Shown here piece by piece: positions 11,078-19,985 of a DNA stretch of 64,000 bases. Source of the stretch: Streptomyces sp. CB03234 (GTDB taxonomy: Bacteria; Actinomycetota; Actinomycetes; Streptomycetales; Streptomycetaceae); contig NZ_LIYH01000002.1 of NCBI RefSeq assembly GCF_001905885.1, positions 177,591-241,590 on the forward strand. The letters are read 5' to 3'. Position 1 is the first letter of the stretch. Every line of letters starts with the position of its first letter. The notes under the pieces are model-generated. The model had not been told where the DNA came from and did not search any database. It saw only the letters and a program-made list of their open reading frames with translations. The translations under genes and the position numbers were made by a program.

Positions 11078-11113
11078 GAAGGGCCCGCACGACCTCGGTC
11101 GTGCGGGCCCTTC
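11078..11113 (+). terminator. str operon terminator
   Basis: A perfect 16-bp stem (11078-11093 with 11098-11113) closes a CTCG loop 37 nt after the tuf stop. It is rich in GC and followed by only short T runs, as is usual for Streptomyces. Confidence 0.85.
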
Positions 11114-11116
11114 CTC

Positions 11117-11455
11117 GTGTCCGGGGCCGCTGGACCGCGCAACGAGGACGGCTCGGTCACCTACCCCGCGGGCGGCGAGGAAGTCGACGGCGAGGTCCCG
11201 GAGGGCGGCAGCGTCCACGCGAAGTCGGACGCGCTGTACCGCCAGGCGGCCAACATCCACCCGAACCCGGACTACGGCAGGGCGCTCGGGTACGCGAACC
11301 GGATCGCCGACGCCCTGAAGGAGGCCACGGGCGTCGTCCGCGAAGCCGGCAAGAGCTGCCTCGACTCCCTGCCGGAGCCACCCAAGGACGGCAGCCCGAA
11401 GGACGACGCCTCGTGGTGGAGGGTGAGGAGATCCAGCGGCTCTGAGGGCCGGTGA
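11117..11455 (+). pseudogene. Possible degraded ORF downstream of tuf
   Basis: A 112-codon open frame starts with GTG directly at the tuf terminator and has no ribosome binding site. The middle (ALYRQAANIHPNPDYGRALGYANRI) looks protein-like. Near the end the frame drifts: a neighbouring frame gives a more natural ending, VEGEEIQRL, suggesting a frameshift at about 11410. It is probably the remnant of a gene whose 5' part is lost, or a spurious frame. I do not recognise a family. Confidence 0.3.
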
Positions 11456-11461
11456 CGGGGC

Positions 11462-13546
11462 TCAGCCTTCGGTGCGGGGTTCCGGTGTCCAGGTCCAGGG
11501 GTGGGCGTCCGCGCCCAGTCCTATGGCGAGGGTGCCGTGCCTTCCGGTTGCGTGGAGGGTGGCCGACTCCAGGGCCACGGCGCCTTGCGTACGGGTGGTG
11601 AGGCGGCCCGCCGGGGTGCGGATCTGGATGCGGCCGCGGAGGTCCTTGCCGAGGAGGACCGGGCCCTGGGGGCCGGCGGTCGCGGCGACCGGGCCGTACC
11701 CGTCGAGGGTGACCCTGGGCAGGGCCGTGCCGTCGGGGCGTACCGCCGTCAGGTCCTTGCGGGTGGGGGCGCGGTAGTAGAGCGCCAGGCCGCCGTCGCG
11801 GGTCGCGGTCACCGCCACGGGGCCGCCGGAGACCGGGAGGGCGTCACCGGCACGGGAGGTGACCGGGCCACCCGGGGCGTCCTGCGTCCAGTGGTGGACG
11901 CTTTCCCGGCCCGCCGCGAACAGGTGGACGCGGCCCGTGCCGTCCACCGCGGCCGAAAGCCCGTCCTGCACCTCGGCCCCGCCGAGGTCCAGCCAGGGCC
12001 CCCACGTCCCGTCCGCCTCCCGGACCCGGCCGCTGACGCCCTTGTCCGCGTTGCGTACGAAAAGGTGGACCCGGCCGTCGGGGGTCGCCGCCGCCACCGG
12101 AACGCCCAGCCGGCGCCCCCGGTCGTCGCCGCGCTCCGGGTTCCCGAGCCCCGTCCAGGCGAGGAACGGCCCGCCCGGAGCACGCTGCTCCAGCAGCACG
12201 ATCTCGCGCTTGTTCGGCCCACCGTGCCCGCCGAGCGCCGCGAAGCGGAGCCCGAACAGCAACTGCCGGCCGTCCTTCAGGGTCACCCCGCCGAGCCCGG
12301 GCGCCAGCGGCCCGCCCCCCAGGTCGCCCGGCTCACCCCACTGCCCGCTCCCGGGTTCCGTCTCGCGCCAGCGCACGGCGCGGAGGCCCAGCACCCCGTA
12401 CACGGCGAGCCGCCCGTCGGGCTCGGTGGCCACGACGGGGCCGGCGCCGGGGTAGCGGTAGTGGGTGGCCCGTACCCAGCCCTTCTTGTTGGTGAGCGGG
12501 CGGATCCCGCCGACGTTGTAGTCGCCGCAGCCGCCACTGTTGCCGCACTGCCAGGACGGATCGCCGCCGTACGGGACGAGGTGCGCGGCCTTCTCCTTGA
12601 GCACCGGCTCCGGGAGGTTCTTGGGCCAGTGCCGGTTGTAGTAGCCGCGGAAGGAGGTGGTGACGAAGGCGGGTATCGCGCCGCCGTCCTTCGTCGCGTC
12701 GGCCACCCAGCGGACCATGGCGGCCCAGGAGAAGGACGCGACGGCGGTGTGGTCGGCGTGGTCCGAGTAGCCGCGCTGCTCGGAGTCCTTCTTCCGGGTC
12801 TGCTCGTCGCTGTCCTGGATGTCGGGGTCCGGGTCCAGCGTGTGGATCACCGTCGGCTGGTAGCGCTCCATGAGCCCGACGAGGACGTCGACGAGCGCGT
12901 CGTAGTCGTACGTGTCGGCCTTGCGTACGGGGGAGTCGTCGGCCACCACGGTCCGGAGGCCCAGCGCCCGGTCCTTCCACAGGCTCGGCAGCGCCATCCA
13001 GCGGCGCGGGGCGTGCATGGAGAGGTTGAGGAAGATCAGCTCGACGCGGCGGTTGCCGTTGGTGAGGGTGTTGATCTCGGCACGGCGGTCACCGCGGAGG
13101 GTGATGACGCCCTTGTGCCACCTGGTGAACGTGTCGAGCCCGAGCATCGTCGCGTACGCCTGGCGAAGGCCCTGGTGGCGGGCGGAGGAGTAGGCGGCCT
13201 TGTCGGCGGGGGTGTCCTTGCGCCCGGGTATGTGGTTCTTGCCGTCGTGCTCGCCGGCGGTGACGTATATCGACACCAACGGGACGCCCGCGTCGACCAT
13301 CCGCTGGCTGTCCGGGTTCATGAAGTACAGGTCGTCGTCCGGATGCGCCGCGATCTGCATCAGCTGGGCGCGCCGCGAGCTGGTGATCGGGATCCCCGGC
13401 GCCGGATCGGCCGTCGGCCCACCGCGCCGCGGCGCGGGCACGGAACACCCGGCGACGGCGGCCAGCGCTACTGCCGCGGCGGAGGCGAGCACGCCCCGCC
13501 GCCGGAAAACGGCAGGGCGCGGCCCTGTCCCCCGTATGTGGTCCAC
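11462..13546 (-). CDS. Secreted PIG-L family deacetylase lipoprotein
   Basis: The 694-residue protein has an N-terminal signal with FRRRGVLASAA and a lipobox ending at Cys34 (AVAGC), so it is probably a Tat- or Sec-exported lipoprotein. The PIG-L zinc motif AHPDDD lies at residues 67-72, and the second motif GYSDHADHTAVA supplies the later histidines. PIG-L enzymes deacetylate N-acetylglucosaminyl groups. The C-terminal half (from about 370) has repeated DGRVHLF- and GPWLDLGG-like blades, resembling a beta-propeller or lectin-like domain that may bind glycans. The substrate is unknown. It is followed 103 nt upstream by a small lipoprotein gene on the same strand. Confidence 0.8.
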   Translation of the reverse strand: MDHIRGTGPRPAVFRRRGVLASAAAVALAAVAGCSVPAPRRGGPTADPAPGIPITSSRRAQLMQIAAHPDDDLYFMNPDSQRMVDAGVPLVSIYVTAGEHDGKNHIPGRKDTPADKAAYSSARHQGLRQAYATMLGLDTFTRWHKGVITLRGDRRAEINTLTNGNRRVELIFLNLSMHAPRRWMALPSLWKDRALGLRTVVADDSPVRKADTYDYDALVDVLVGLMERYQPTVIHTLDPDPDIQDSDEQTRKKDSEQRGYSDHADHTAVASFSWAAMVRWVADATKDGGAIPAFVTTSFRGYYNRHWPKNLPEPVLKEKAAHLVPYGGDPSWQCGNSGGCGDYNVGGIRPLTNKKGWVRATHYRYPGAGPVVATEPDGRLAVYGVLGLRAVRWRETEPGSGQWGEPGDLGGGPLAPGLGGVTLKDGRQLLFGLRFAALGGHGGPNKREIVLLEQRAPGGPFLAWTGLGNPERGDDRGRRLGVPVAAATPDGRVHLFVRNADKGVSGRVREADGTWGPWLDLGGAEVQDGLSAAVDGTGRVHLFAAGRESVHHWTQDAPGGPVTSRAGDALPVSGGPVAVTATRDGGLALYYRAPTRKDLTAVRPDGTALPRVTLDGYGPVAATAGPQGPVLLGKDLRGRIQIRTPAGRLTTRTQGAVALESATLHATGRHGTLAIGLGADAHPWTWTPEPRTEG

Positions 13547-13649
13547 GTCCCGCTTCCCCCGTTTGCGTAACCAACCGCGTTCTGCGGTCGGTTAGACGGA
13601 AGATCGGAGGAGTGGGTTGCCTGGATGCCGCGTGGCCTTCAACAGCCGG

Positions 13650-14102
13650 TTACTTCAGCGCGTACTTGCACATGCTGGACGAGGGGTCCTTGTCATTGGC
13701 GCCCTTGTTGTCGGCGACCTTCTTGCCGTCGACGGTGATCACACAGGGCGCCGCCTTCAGCGTGCCATCGGCGGCCGGCACCGACCCGGGCACCACGGAC
13801 ACCACGGTGCCGATCTTCTTCTCGGCCTCGGTGGTGAACGTGATGGTGGCCGTCTTCTTCCAGGGCAGAGTCACCTGCTCGCCCTTGTTGGTGTCCAGGT
13901 TGTAGTACACGAGCGTCGACCCCGTGCCCTGCACTTCGAGGGTGACCTGGTGGCTGACGGGCCCGTCGCCCTTCGCTGCCTCGGACGGCTTCGCGGACGG
14001 TGCGCCCGAGGCGGGCTTCGGGTCGTCCGTACTGCCGCCGCCGCACCCCGTCAACAGGGTGGCGGCAAGGACGAGGGCGGCGGTGGTGATGGTCTTGCGC
14101 AT
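13650..14102 (-). CDS. Small MmpS-like lipoprotein
   Basis: The 150-residue protein has a signal peptide and lipobox LLTGC (Cys20), then a Gly/Ser/Pro linker. The remaining domain (about 48-150) is beta-rich, with ISO-like strands VSHQVTLEV, STLVYYNLD and TATITFTTE, and two cysteines (in APCVITVDG and SSMCKYALK) that may form a disulfide. This resembles the MmpS-like lipoproteins of actinobacteria, some of which partner with lipid exporters. No exporter is next to it. The function is unknown and the family call is from appearance only. Confidence 0.6.
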   Translation of the reverse strand: MRKTITTAALVLAATLLTGCGGGSTDDPKPASGAPSAKPSEAAKGDGPVSHQVTLEVQGTGSTLVYYNLDTNKGEQVTLPWKKTATITFTTEAEKKIGTVVSVVPGSVPAADGTLKAAPCVITVDGKKVADNKGANDKDPSSSMCKYALK

Positions 14103-14203
14103 GCGGCTTCCCCCTTATGGATGACCCTGGTGATCATAATCCGGGGGAAGCGCGCATCGTGCGGCACGGAGAGCGGGGGCCTTACCCCGGCGCGGGATCT
14201 GGG

Positions 14204-15124
14204 TCACTCATCGATGAAGATGTCCTCCGCCGAGGGGGCGGTCGGGGCGCGGAGCAGCCAGCGATGCAGAGTCTCGAGGTTTTCGCAGCACAGGATGCGG
14301 TTGCGGGCCGCATCGGAGACGTCGATGCCTCGCTGCGTCAGCAGAAGCAGAACGCTCTCCGCGACGCCTGCTGCGCGGCCTTCCTCGCGGCCTTCCTCGC
14401 GACCTTCCTCACGGCCCTCTTGGCGGCCCTGGTCGCGAAGCTCTTCCGCGACGGTCGACTTGTAGAACGACAGGTCCGCAGCCATCAGGTGCCTCCACAG
14501 TTGTGCGGCCGGGCGCTTGCCCAGGCCTTGTGCGATGAGTTCGGCGAGGGGGTGGGACAGCTCTTCAGGTGTTTCGCGCAGGGCGCCGGAGACTGCCTTC
14601 AGTATGGCAGCGACGTCCGGATTGTCGGCGTGGGTGATGGCGGCCAGGGTGGTCAGGGCCAGGTCTTTGCGGGCCTCGACGGTGGTGCGGATCACGGGCA
14701 TGTTGTGCGGGCCCGCCACCAGGGGGCGAAGGGTGAGGGAGGCCCACTGCCGGGGACCGATGTGGACCGGCCGGGTGGCCCATTCGGCCGTGGAGCGGTC
14801 CTGGCAGACGACCAGCAGCACGGGCGGCCGCTGGTACTTCGCGTAGAGGTACGACAGGTAGTAGGCCCAGCTCGCGGGCTTGGAGAGGTCCTTCCTGCCC
14901 TGAGCCTCGACGGCCAGGAGGAACGGACCCTCGTCCTCGGTGTCGAAGAGCAGCAGCGTGTCCACGCGGCGTTCGAGGGGGCGGGCCTCGGTGAGGTCGG
15001 TCGGCAGGATCTGGACGGAGATGGGCGGGGGGAACGGAACGCCCAGCACCTCCGAGACACCGGAGAAGAGCTGCGGGAATTCCTGGAAGATGCGATGCAT
15101 CGCCTCGTGCGAGGAACTGACCAT
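14204..15124 (-). CDS. Rpn/YhgA-like PD-(D/E)XK nuclease family protein
   Basis: The 306-residue protein fits the Rpn-like family common in Streptomyces. Residues about 50-80 give the nuclease-like core: Asp55 in RVDTLLLF and an E-x-Q (Glu73, Gln75) in LLAVEAQGRKD. A C-terminal helical region carries repeated GREE units (about residues 235-247), also typical of the family. Related Rpn proteins cut DNA and promote recombination, or belong to transposon-derived defence families. The start is an ATG at 15124. A perfect 16-bp palindrome lies 27 nt upstream. Activity is not proven here. Confidence 0.6.
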   Translation of the reverse strand: MVSSSHEAMHRIFQEFPQLFSGVSEVLGVPFPPPISVQILPTDLTEARPLERRVDTLLLFDTEDEGPFLLAVEAQGRKDLSKPASWAYYLSYLYAKYQRPPVLLVVCQDRSTAEWATRPVHIGPRQWASLTLRPLVAGPHNMPVIRTTVEARKDLALTTLAAITHADNPDVAAILKAVSGALRETPEELSHPLAELIAQGLGKRPAAQLWRHLMAADLSFYKSTVAEELRDQGRQEGREEGREEGREEGRAAGVAESVLLLLTQRGIDVSDAARNRILCCENLETLHRWLLRAPTAPSAEDIFIDE

Positions 15125-15150
15125 GGGGTGGACGCTAGGGAGCGAAGCTG

Positions 15151-15166
15151 TTTGGCATATGCCAAA
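15151..15166. promoter_or_regulatory. Perfect 16-bp palindrome, candidate operator
   Basis: TTTGGCATATGCCAAA is a perfect, comparatively AT-rich palindrome 27 nt upstream of the Rpn-like gene. Its position overlaps where that gene's promoter should be, so a repressor site is likely. No binding protein can be named. Confidence 0.45.
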
Positions 15167-15347
15167 GGCGCCTGCGTCATCCGAATGGTCAGCCGGGCGA
15201 GAACAGTTGACACTCTCTCCGCACTCGCCCGGGACCAGGCGTTCGGCGTCCCCGCCGGAGAGCAGGAGGCGTGGGTCCCGGCGGTGCAGGCCGGCGATCC
15301 GAGAGTTGTGGCCGGATCAGGCGGACCCGCGGTACACCCAGGGCCTG

Positions 15348-17420
15348 TCAGCCGTTGGCCGGGCAGAGGCGCCGGGGCTCGGTGTCGCCCTTCAGCTCGG
15401 CGTCGACGCATCCGGCCGGGAGGCCGGCGTACGCCTTGGAGCCGAAGTTGGCCGTGACCGTCAGTACGCCGTTGCCGAAGACGGAGCGCTGGACCAGGTG
15501 GTCCTTGGTCAGGTGGCGGAAGTCCGTCATGCGCTCGGTGCCGGCCGCCTTGTGCAGCGGGGCGAAGTAGCGCTGGAGACGAGCCATTTCCGGGCCCGTG
15601 GTGTCCAGGTTCCCCGCGCTGAGGACGAAGTTGAGCGGGGTGTTGTAGAGCATGGACATCAGCGCGCGGTTCGTCTTCTGGGCCGGGAACTTGTCGTAGG
15701 GCATCTCCCAGCGGTCCGTGCTGATGAGGGAGTCGTGCAGCGCGGTCTGGTACAGCGGTACGCGGTAGGCGGGGTCGTACAGGGACTTCGCCAGCGCGGC
15801 GGGCAACCCGACGGGCTTGAAGAAAACCCCAGGTGCGTCGGAGGGGTAATAGGTGCCCCACGCCTTGTCCTTCTGGAACGGCCACAGGGTGTCGTTCACC
15901 GGCGTCTGGGAGCCGTGGTTGAACGCCAGCACCGGTGCCGACCAGGAGACGGCGGACTCCGAACCGAGGACGAAGCGGTTCTTGTCCGCAAGGGTACGCA
16001 TGCGGTGCAGGCGGTTGGCCCTGTCCTGCTTCTTGGTCATCGGGTGGTCGGCGGAGAAGTCGCTGAACAGCTCACCGGCCGCGTCGACGTCCAGGAAGAC
16101 GCTGTTGGCGCCGTTCTCGGTCAGCTGCCGGGTGTGCTCGGCCAGGTGGTGCTGGGTGGGTTCCGTCCTGGCGAACGCCTCCGAGCTGAGGTAGCAGCCC
16201 CGGTTGCCGAAACCGGTCTTGATCTCGCCCTTCCAGGTGCGTACGCAGTGGTCGGGGTAGACGGTGCCGGGCCATGTGGCCACCGGGGTGTCGGCGGTGC
16301 GCGGATCCTGGCCGTTGGCGTACGTGTCGTACGGGCCGACGACGTAGCCCTGACGCTTGGCGGTCGCGACCGCCTTCGCGCTCATGGGCTTGCCGTCGGC
16401 GTCGTAACCGAGCCACAGCCGTGTGTTGCCCTGCTCGCGCAGCCGCCGCACGGCCTCCGGGGCGCGGGCGCCACCCCACAGGTAGGCGTGCTGGGCGCCG
16501 AGCAGTTTCTTGATCTCCGGGTTCCCGGCGATCTTCTGCTTCAGCGTGCGCAGCTCGCCGTGCTCGCGCAGCCAGCGGTGGTAGTCGGCGGCCGGGGCGA
16601 CGGGAGAGGCGGAGGTGAGGGAGAAGGTGATGGTGTAGTCGAGGGTCTTCTCCCGCTGGGAGAATTCGTGCTTCGCGGTCGCGTTCAGCTTCCCGCCCGC
16701 CGAAGCGAAGGCGAGCGACGTCCCGACGCTCTCCGGAACGAGGTAGCTGACACCGCGCCCGCCCGTGGTGTAGCCCCACAACGGCAGGGTGAGGGAACCG
16801 GTGGCTAGGTCGGCCTCGGTGCCCGCGAGGCCCGCCTCGGGGGAGTTCCAGAACCGGTCCATGACGGGCACCGACAGCCCCTCGCCCCGGGGCACCTGCA
16901 AGGAGGCGTTCCTGGCGGCGCCCGTGCCGGGCCCCTTGCCGGTGACCGGCCATGCCAGAGTGCCGTCCTCCTGGGCACGCACCGTCATCCGCAGCCGTCC
17001 CCGTTCGGCCGCGGCGGTGACCCGCAGCCTCTTGGAGGGGTACGTCCACGAGGCGCGGGAGCCGTCCACCTCCACCTTGCCGGGCTTGCCCAGGTCGTCG
17101 GCGGCCGCGTCGGAGACGGGGACGGCGGCCTCGCCCTCGACGTGCCCGGTCAGCCGCATGGTGGCCGTATCGACCGTGATGGTGCCGCCCGCCACGTGGA
17201 AGTCGACCGCACCGCCATGGACCCGGGGCGGCGCGGCGAGCGGGGACCGGCCGGACCCGCCCTCGGGGCCGGCGAACGCGGCGTAACCGGCGGACGCGGC
17301 GCCCACGGTCACGACGAGTGCGGCGGCGATACCGAGGACGCGGTTGCGCCTCCTGCGCGCGGCGCCCACGGTGTCGCGGTGTCCAGGGCGTACGGGCGAG
17401 TGCTCTTCGGGATGGATCAT
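15348..17420 (-). CDS. Membrane-anchored glycoside-hydrolase-like protein
   Basis: The 690-residue protein is taken to start at ATG 17420 (MIHPEEHSPVRPG). A longer frame to 17591 would add low-complexity GPE repeats derived from tandem DNA and was rejected. A basic stretch AARRRRNR precedes one hydrophobic segment (about 27-50), giving an N-in anchor with the body outside. The C-terminal half has the look of a TIM-barrel hydrolase, with FLDVDAAGE and LGSESAVSW as possible acid/nucleophile motifs and FNHG nearby. It may be related to GH101/GH129-type enzymes acting on N-acetylgalactosaminides. The class is likely but the exact family is uncertain. Confidence 0.5.
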   Translation of the reverse strand: MIHPEEHSPVRPGHRDTVGAARRRRNRVLGIAAALVVTVGAASAGYAAFAGPEGGSGRSPLAAPPRVHGGAVDFHVAGGTITVDTATMRLTGHVEGEAAVPVSDAAADDLGKPGKVEVDGSRASWTYPSKRLRVTAAAERGRLRMTVRAQEDGTLAWPVTGKGPGTGAARNASLQVPRGEGLSVPVMDRFWNSPEAGLAGTEADLATGSLTLPLWGYTTGGRGVSYLVPESVGTSLAFASAGGKLNATAKHEFSQREKTLDYTITFSLTSASPVAPAADYHRWLREHGELRTLKQKIAGNPEIKKLLGAQHAYLWGGARAPEAVRRLREQGNTRLWLGYDADGKPMSAKAVATAKRQGYVVGPYDTYANGQDPRTADTPVATWPGTVYPDHCVRTWKGEIKTGFGNRGCYLSSEAFARTEPTQHHLAEHTRQLTENGANSVFLDVDAAGELFSDFSADHPMTKKQDRANRLHRMRTLADKNRFVLGSESAVSWSAPVLAFNHGSQTPVNDTLWPFQKDKAWGTYYPSDAPGVFFKPVGLPAALAKSLYDPAYRVPLYQTALHDSLISTDRWEMPYDKFPAQKTNRALMSMLYNTPLNFVLSAGNLDTTGPEMARLQRYFAPLHKAAGTERMTDFRHLTKDHLVQRSVFGNGVLTVTANFGSKAYAGLPAGCVDAELKGDTEPRRLCPANG

Positions 17421-17479
17421 GGGTGCGAGCGTGCGGCTCGCGGTTAAGAGGTTTCTAAGAGAGGCCCTCTCTCGGCTGC

Positions 17480-17521
17480 CCTCAGGTCCCTCAGGTCCCT
17501 CAGGCCCCTCAGGCCCCTCAG
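17480..17521. repeat. Short tandem repeat, 9-bp unit
   Basis: About four and a half copies of CTCAGGTCC or CTCAGGCCC lie between the hydrolase-like gene and the 2H phosphoesterase gene and run into the latter's stop codon. Such repeats can arise by replication slippage. Confidence 0.7.
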
Positions 17522-18324
17522 TCGTCCACCCACCGCACCTCGCCGGTGCCGAGCGCGACCCGCGCCCGTACCCGCATCGGTTCGTCGGCACGGCGGGACA
17601 GCACCACCACCTCCGCCACCCGCGCGGTGAGCGGCCCCCACGCGCCCAGCCGCTCGGCGCACTCGGCGGCGACGTCCCGGGGGTGGCGGGTGCGGCCGAG
17701 GCTCAGGTGCGGCGTGAAGCCCTGGCGGTGGCCCGTGCAGGAGGGGAAGCGGAGGCACAGCGCCCGGTGCAGGTCGGCCCACGGCCGGTCGTCCGCGGCC
17801 GCCGGATCCAGCCACACCGTGGAGCCGGCCCGGTGCCGGAAGGTGTGGATGCCGGACAGCCGCGCCGGAAAGGGGGCGACCTCGGCGGCCGCCGAGGTCA
17901 GAAGGGGCGCGGCACGCGGGAAGTCCTCCTCGGGTACGAAGCCGAAGAGCAGGTTGACGTGCGGCGGCCAGCGGTGGATCTGGGGGTCGTGGTCCCGGCG
18001 GACGGCCTGGATCGGCGGCCACAGCTCGTCGGGCGGCAGCCATGCCACCGCCGTGCGCGGCGTGGGCGGCACATCGAGGCTCCGTACCCGCCCGGCGTCG
18101 GTCGCGTCGAGCCGCTCCACGCCCGTGGTCCGGTCCCACACCACCTCCCCGTCGGCCTCGAAGAACAGCACCCGGTGCCACGGGATGTCGCCGCCCGGTA
18201 CGAAGTCGGTCAGCCGCACCCGCCCGGGTCCGCCCTCGCGGAGGCGTACGCCCAGTACGAACCGGGCGGGATCGAAGCGCGGATCCCACAGGAGCCGGTG
18301 GTAGACCTCCTCGCTGGTCCTCAC
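17518..18324 (-). CDS. MJ1316 (DUF504) domain fused to 2H phosphoesterase
   Basis: The 268-residue protein has two domains. The N-terminal part (about 1-80) contains [33 protein letters not shown] and [13 protein letters not shown], typical of the MJ1316/DUF504 family linked to RNA end recognition. The C-terminal part (about 95-265) is a 2H phosphodiesterase with the paired histidine motifs [10 protein letters not shown] and TPHLSLGRT. 2H enzymes open 2',3'-cyclic phosphates or cut 2'-5' bonds in RNA. The protein is therefore a likely RNA repair or processing enzyme. The GTG start is behind TAGGAGG, which lies in the left arm of the repeat island. Substrate is unknown. Confidence 0.75.
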   Translation of the reverse strand: MRTSEEVYHRLLWDPRFDPARFVLGVRLREGGPGRVRLTDFVPGGDIPWHRVLFFEADGEVVWDRTTGVERLDATDAGRVRSLDVPPTPRTAVAWLPPDELWPPIQAVRRDHDPQIHRWPPHVNLLFGFVPEEDFPRAAPLLTSAAAEVAPFPARLSGIHTFRHRAGSTVWLDPAAADDRPWADLHRALCLRFPSCTGHRQGFTPHLSLGRTRHPRDVAAECAERLGAWGPLTARVAEVVVLSRRADEPMRVRARVALGTGEVRWVDD

Positions 18325-18790
18325 GGGTGCCTCCTACCCACGTCCCGGGGGTGGGCCGTCTGGTCATGGTTGCCGTTCCGGGCCGCCCTCCCTTCCGAGA
18401 GTCGCGGGCTCCGGCGCCCTGTCAAGGGCGCTTCGCGTCGGCTTCGCCGATGGGCTTCGCCCACCCTTGACAGGCCGCCTCCGCCCGCGCGTTTTCTCTC
18501 GGAGGGCGGCCCCGGGGAGCAGGCATCCCGGGGGGCCAGCCCCTTTCCGGGCGCTCGTGGCCAAGGCCGCCCGGCAGGCGCGGCAGTGGAATGGGGCGGC
18601 GGCGCTTGGCTAAGCGGCGGGCGGCCGTCTTCGGGTTGCGGCACAAGACCTCGCTCCGGTGAGTGGTGGGTGCGCCCAAGTGGTGTGGGGCATCCGGGGT
18701 CGGCCCGGCGACTGCGGCCGGGTGAGGGGCCGGGGTACAGGCAGGTGGCTGGGCTGGGTGCGGGGCTGGGCCTGGGTGTTGCCCTGTCCG
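18325..18790. repeat. Left arm of a large inverted repeat
   Basis: This stretch matches, in reverse complement, the segment at about 19400-19865 with numerous small differences. Shared blocks include the palindrome-like segment around 18421-18470 and GGTGCAGGCAGGTGGCTGG-like sequence near 18740. The arm starts at the start codon of the 2H gene. Open frames here have no ribosome binding sites and I see no gene. Confidence 0.75.
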
Positions 18791-18937
18791 GCCGGGACAC
18801 GGTGGGGATGCCGGGTGCCTGGACGTGAAGCTCCCGGCGCGGCGCGGGCTCCCGCTCGGGCCCGGGCCCACGGCTCCCGGCGCACTCGAAGTTCGGGAAG
18901 GGGCGGCCCCTCCAATGACAGCGGCACCGACCGCCGG

Positions 18938-19032
18938 AGTTGTGGGCGGGATGGGACACCCGCGCCCGGATGCTCATCGCCGGTAGGTGTCCTACGTCGC
19001 ACACAACTCCTCGGCCCTGGTGCAGGTGTGAC
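18938..19032. repeat. Inner direct repeat, copy 1
   Basis: This about 95-bp unit recurs at 19217-19311. Each copy has a 5' block TGTGGGCGGGATGRGACACC and a 3' block ending in CAGGTGTGAC- or CTGGTGTGACC-like sequence, with internal inverted symmetry that could form a hairpin. Confidence 0.6.
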
Positions 19033-19216
19033 GGTGGGGGCCGGTGAGGCGTCTTGGTGAGGCAAGCCGGGCCCGGGGGACCTCGAGCCCCGCACACCGC
19101 GCCCGCCTGACGCCAGCCATCGTGTCCCGTCGCGGGACCAGGTCGGCCCGGCACCCGGCACCGCTTGGGGCGCGCCCTTCCCACCCTCTCCAGTCCCATC
19201 CGTATCACCTCGCCGA

Positions 19217-19311
19217 AGGTGTGGGCGGGATGAGACACCCAGAGGCCGGACACCCCGACGGGAAGGTGTCCCACACCGCCCGCAACTCACCGATCCCGGT
19301 GCTGGTGTGAC
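19217..19311. repeat. Inner direct repeat, copy 2
   Basis: This is the second copy of the 95-bp unit. Its ends (GTGTGGGCGG and CCGCCCGCAAC regions) are nearly complementary, so the transcript or single strand could fold back. It lies in the spacer between the two inverted arms. Confidence 0.6.
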
Positions 19312-19399
19312 CAAGGAGACGGGTGGGGCACCCTGCGTGGCATGCAAGGTTGATGAGGTGCCCAGGAGCACCCCGGCCCCAGGCGGCCGGGCGCCCCTC

Positions 19400-19865
19400 C
19401 GCCAGGGCAACACCCTGGCCCAGCCCCGCACCCACCCCAGCCACCTGCCTGCACCCCAACCCCTCACCCGCCCGCAGTCGCCGGGCCGGGCCCGGATGCC
19501 CCATTGCACTGGGGCGCACCCACCACCGGCAGGAGCGAGGTCTTGTACCCCGGCCGACAGACGGCGGCCAGCCGCTGAGCCGAGAGCGAGCACCCCATTC
19601 CTCTGCCGCGCCTGCTCCGGCCGGGTCGCCTCGGCAACGAGCCCGACTCTTGCGGCTGGCCCCCCGGATGCCTGCTCCCCGGGGCCGCCCTCCGAGAGAA
19701 AACGCGCGGGCGGAGGCGGCCTGTCAAGGGTGGGCGAAGCCCATCGGCGAAGCCGACGCGAAGCGCCCTTGACAGGGCGCCGGAGCCCGCGACTCTCGGA
19801 GGGGAGGGCGGCCCGGAACGGTGACCGTGACCGGACGGCGCACCCCCGGGGCGTGGGTTGGGGGT
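19400..19865. repeat. Right arm of the large inverted repeat
   Basis: This is the reverse-complement partner of 18325-18790. The outer end merges into the first copy of the 87-bp tandem repeat. No gene is supported within it. Confidence 0.75.
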
Positions 19866-19985
19866 GCCGGAGCCTGCGACTCTCGGAGGGGAGGGCGGCC
19901 CGGAACGGTGACCGTGACCGGACGGCGCACCCCCGGGGCGTGGGTTGGGGGTGCCGGAGCCTGCGACTCTCGGGAGGGAGGGCGC
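19779..19985. repeat. 87-bp tandem direct repeat
   Basis: Two complete units (19779-19865 and 19866-19952) and a partial third (from 19953) share nearly identical sequence starting GCCGGAGCC. The left inverted arm holds one diverged copy in opposite orientation. The spacing and lack of unique spacers exclude a CRISPR array. Confidence 0.9.

Noticed and set aside
17421..17591. Longer N-terminus of the glycoside-hydrolase-like protein
   Set aside because: The added residues are GPE repeats from the 9-bp tandem repeat and overlap the upstream gene's end.
18321..19593. Several long frames inside the repeat island
   Set aside because: They are Arg/Pro/Gly-rich, occur in many frames at once, lack ribosome binding sites and follow the repeat structure.
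19779..19985. Possible CRISPR array
   Set aside because: The 87-bp units are contiguous with no unique spacers, and no cas genes are present.
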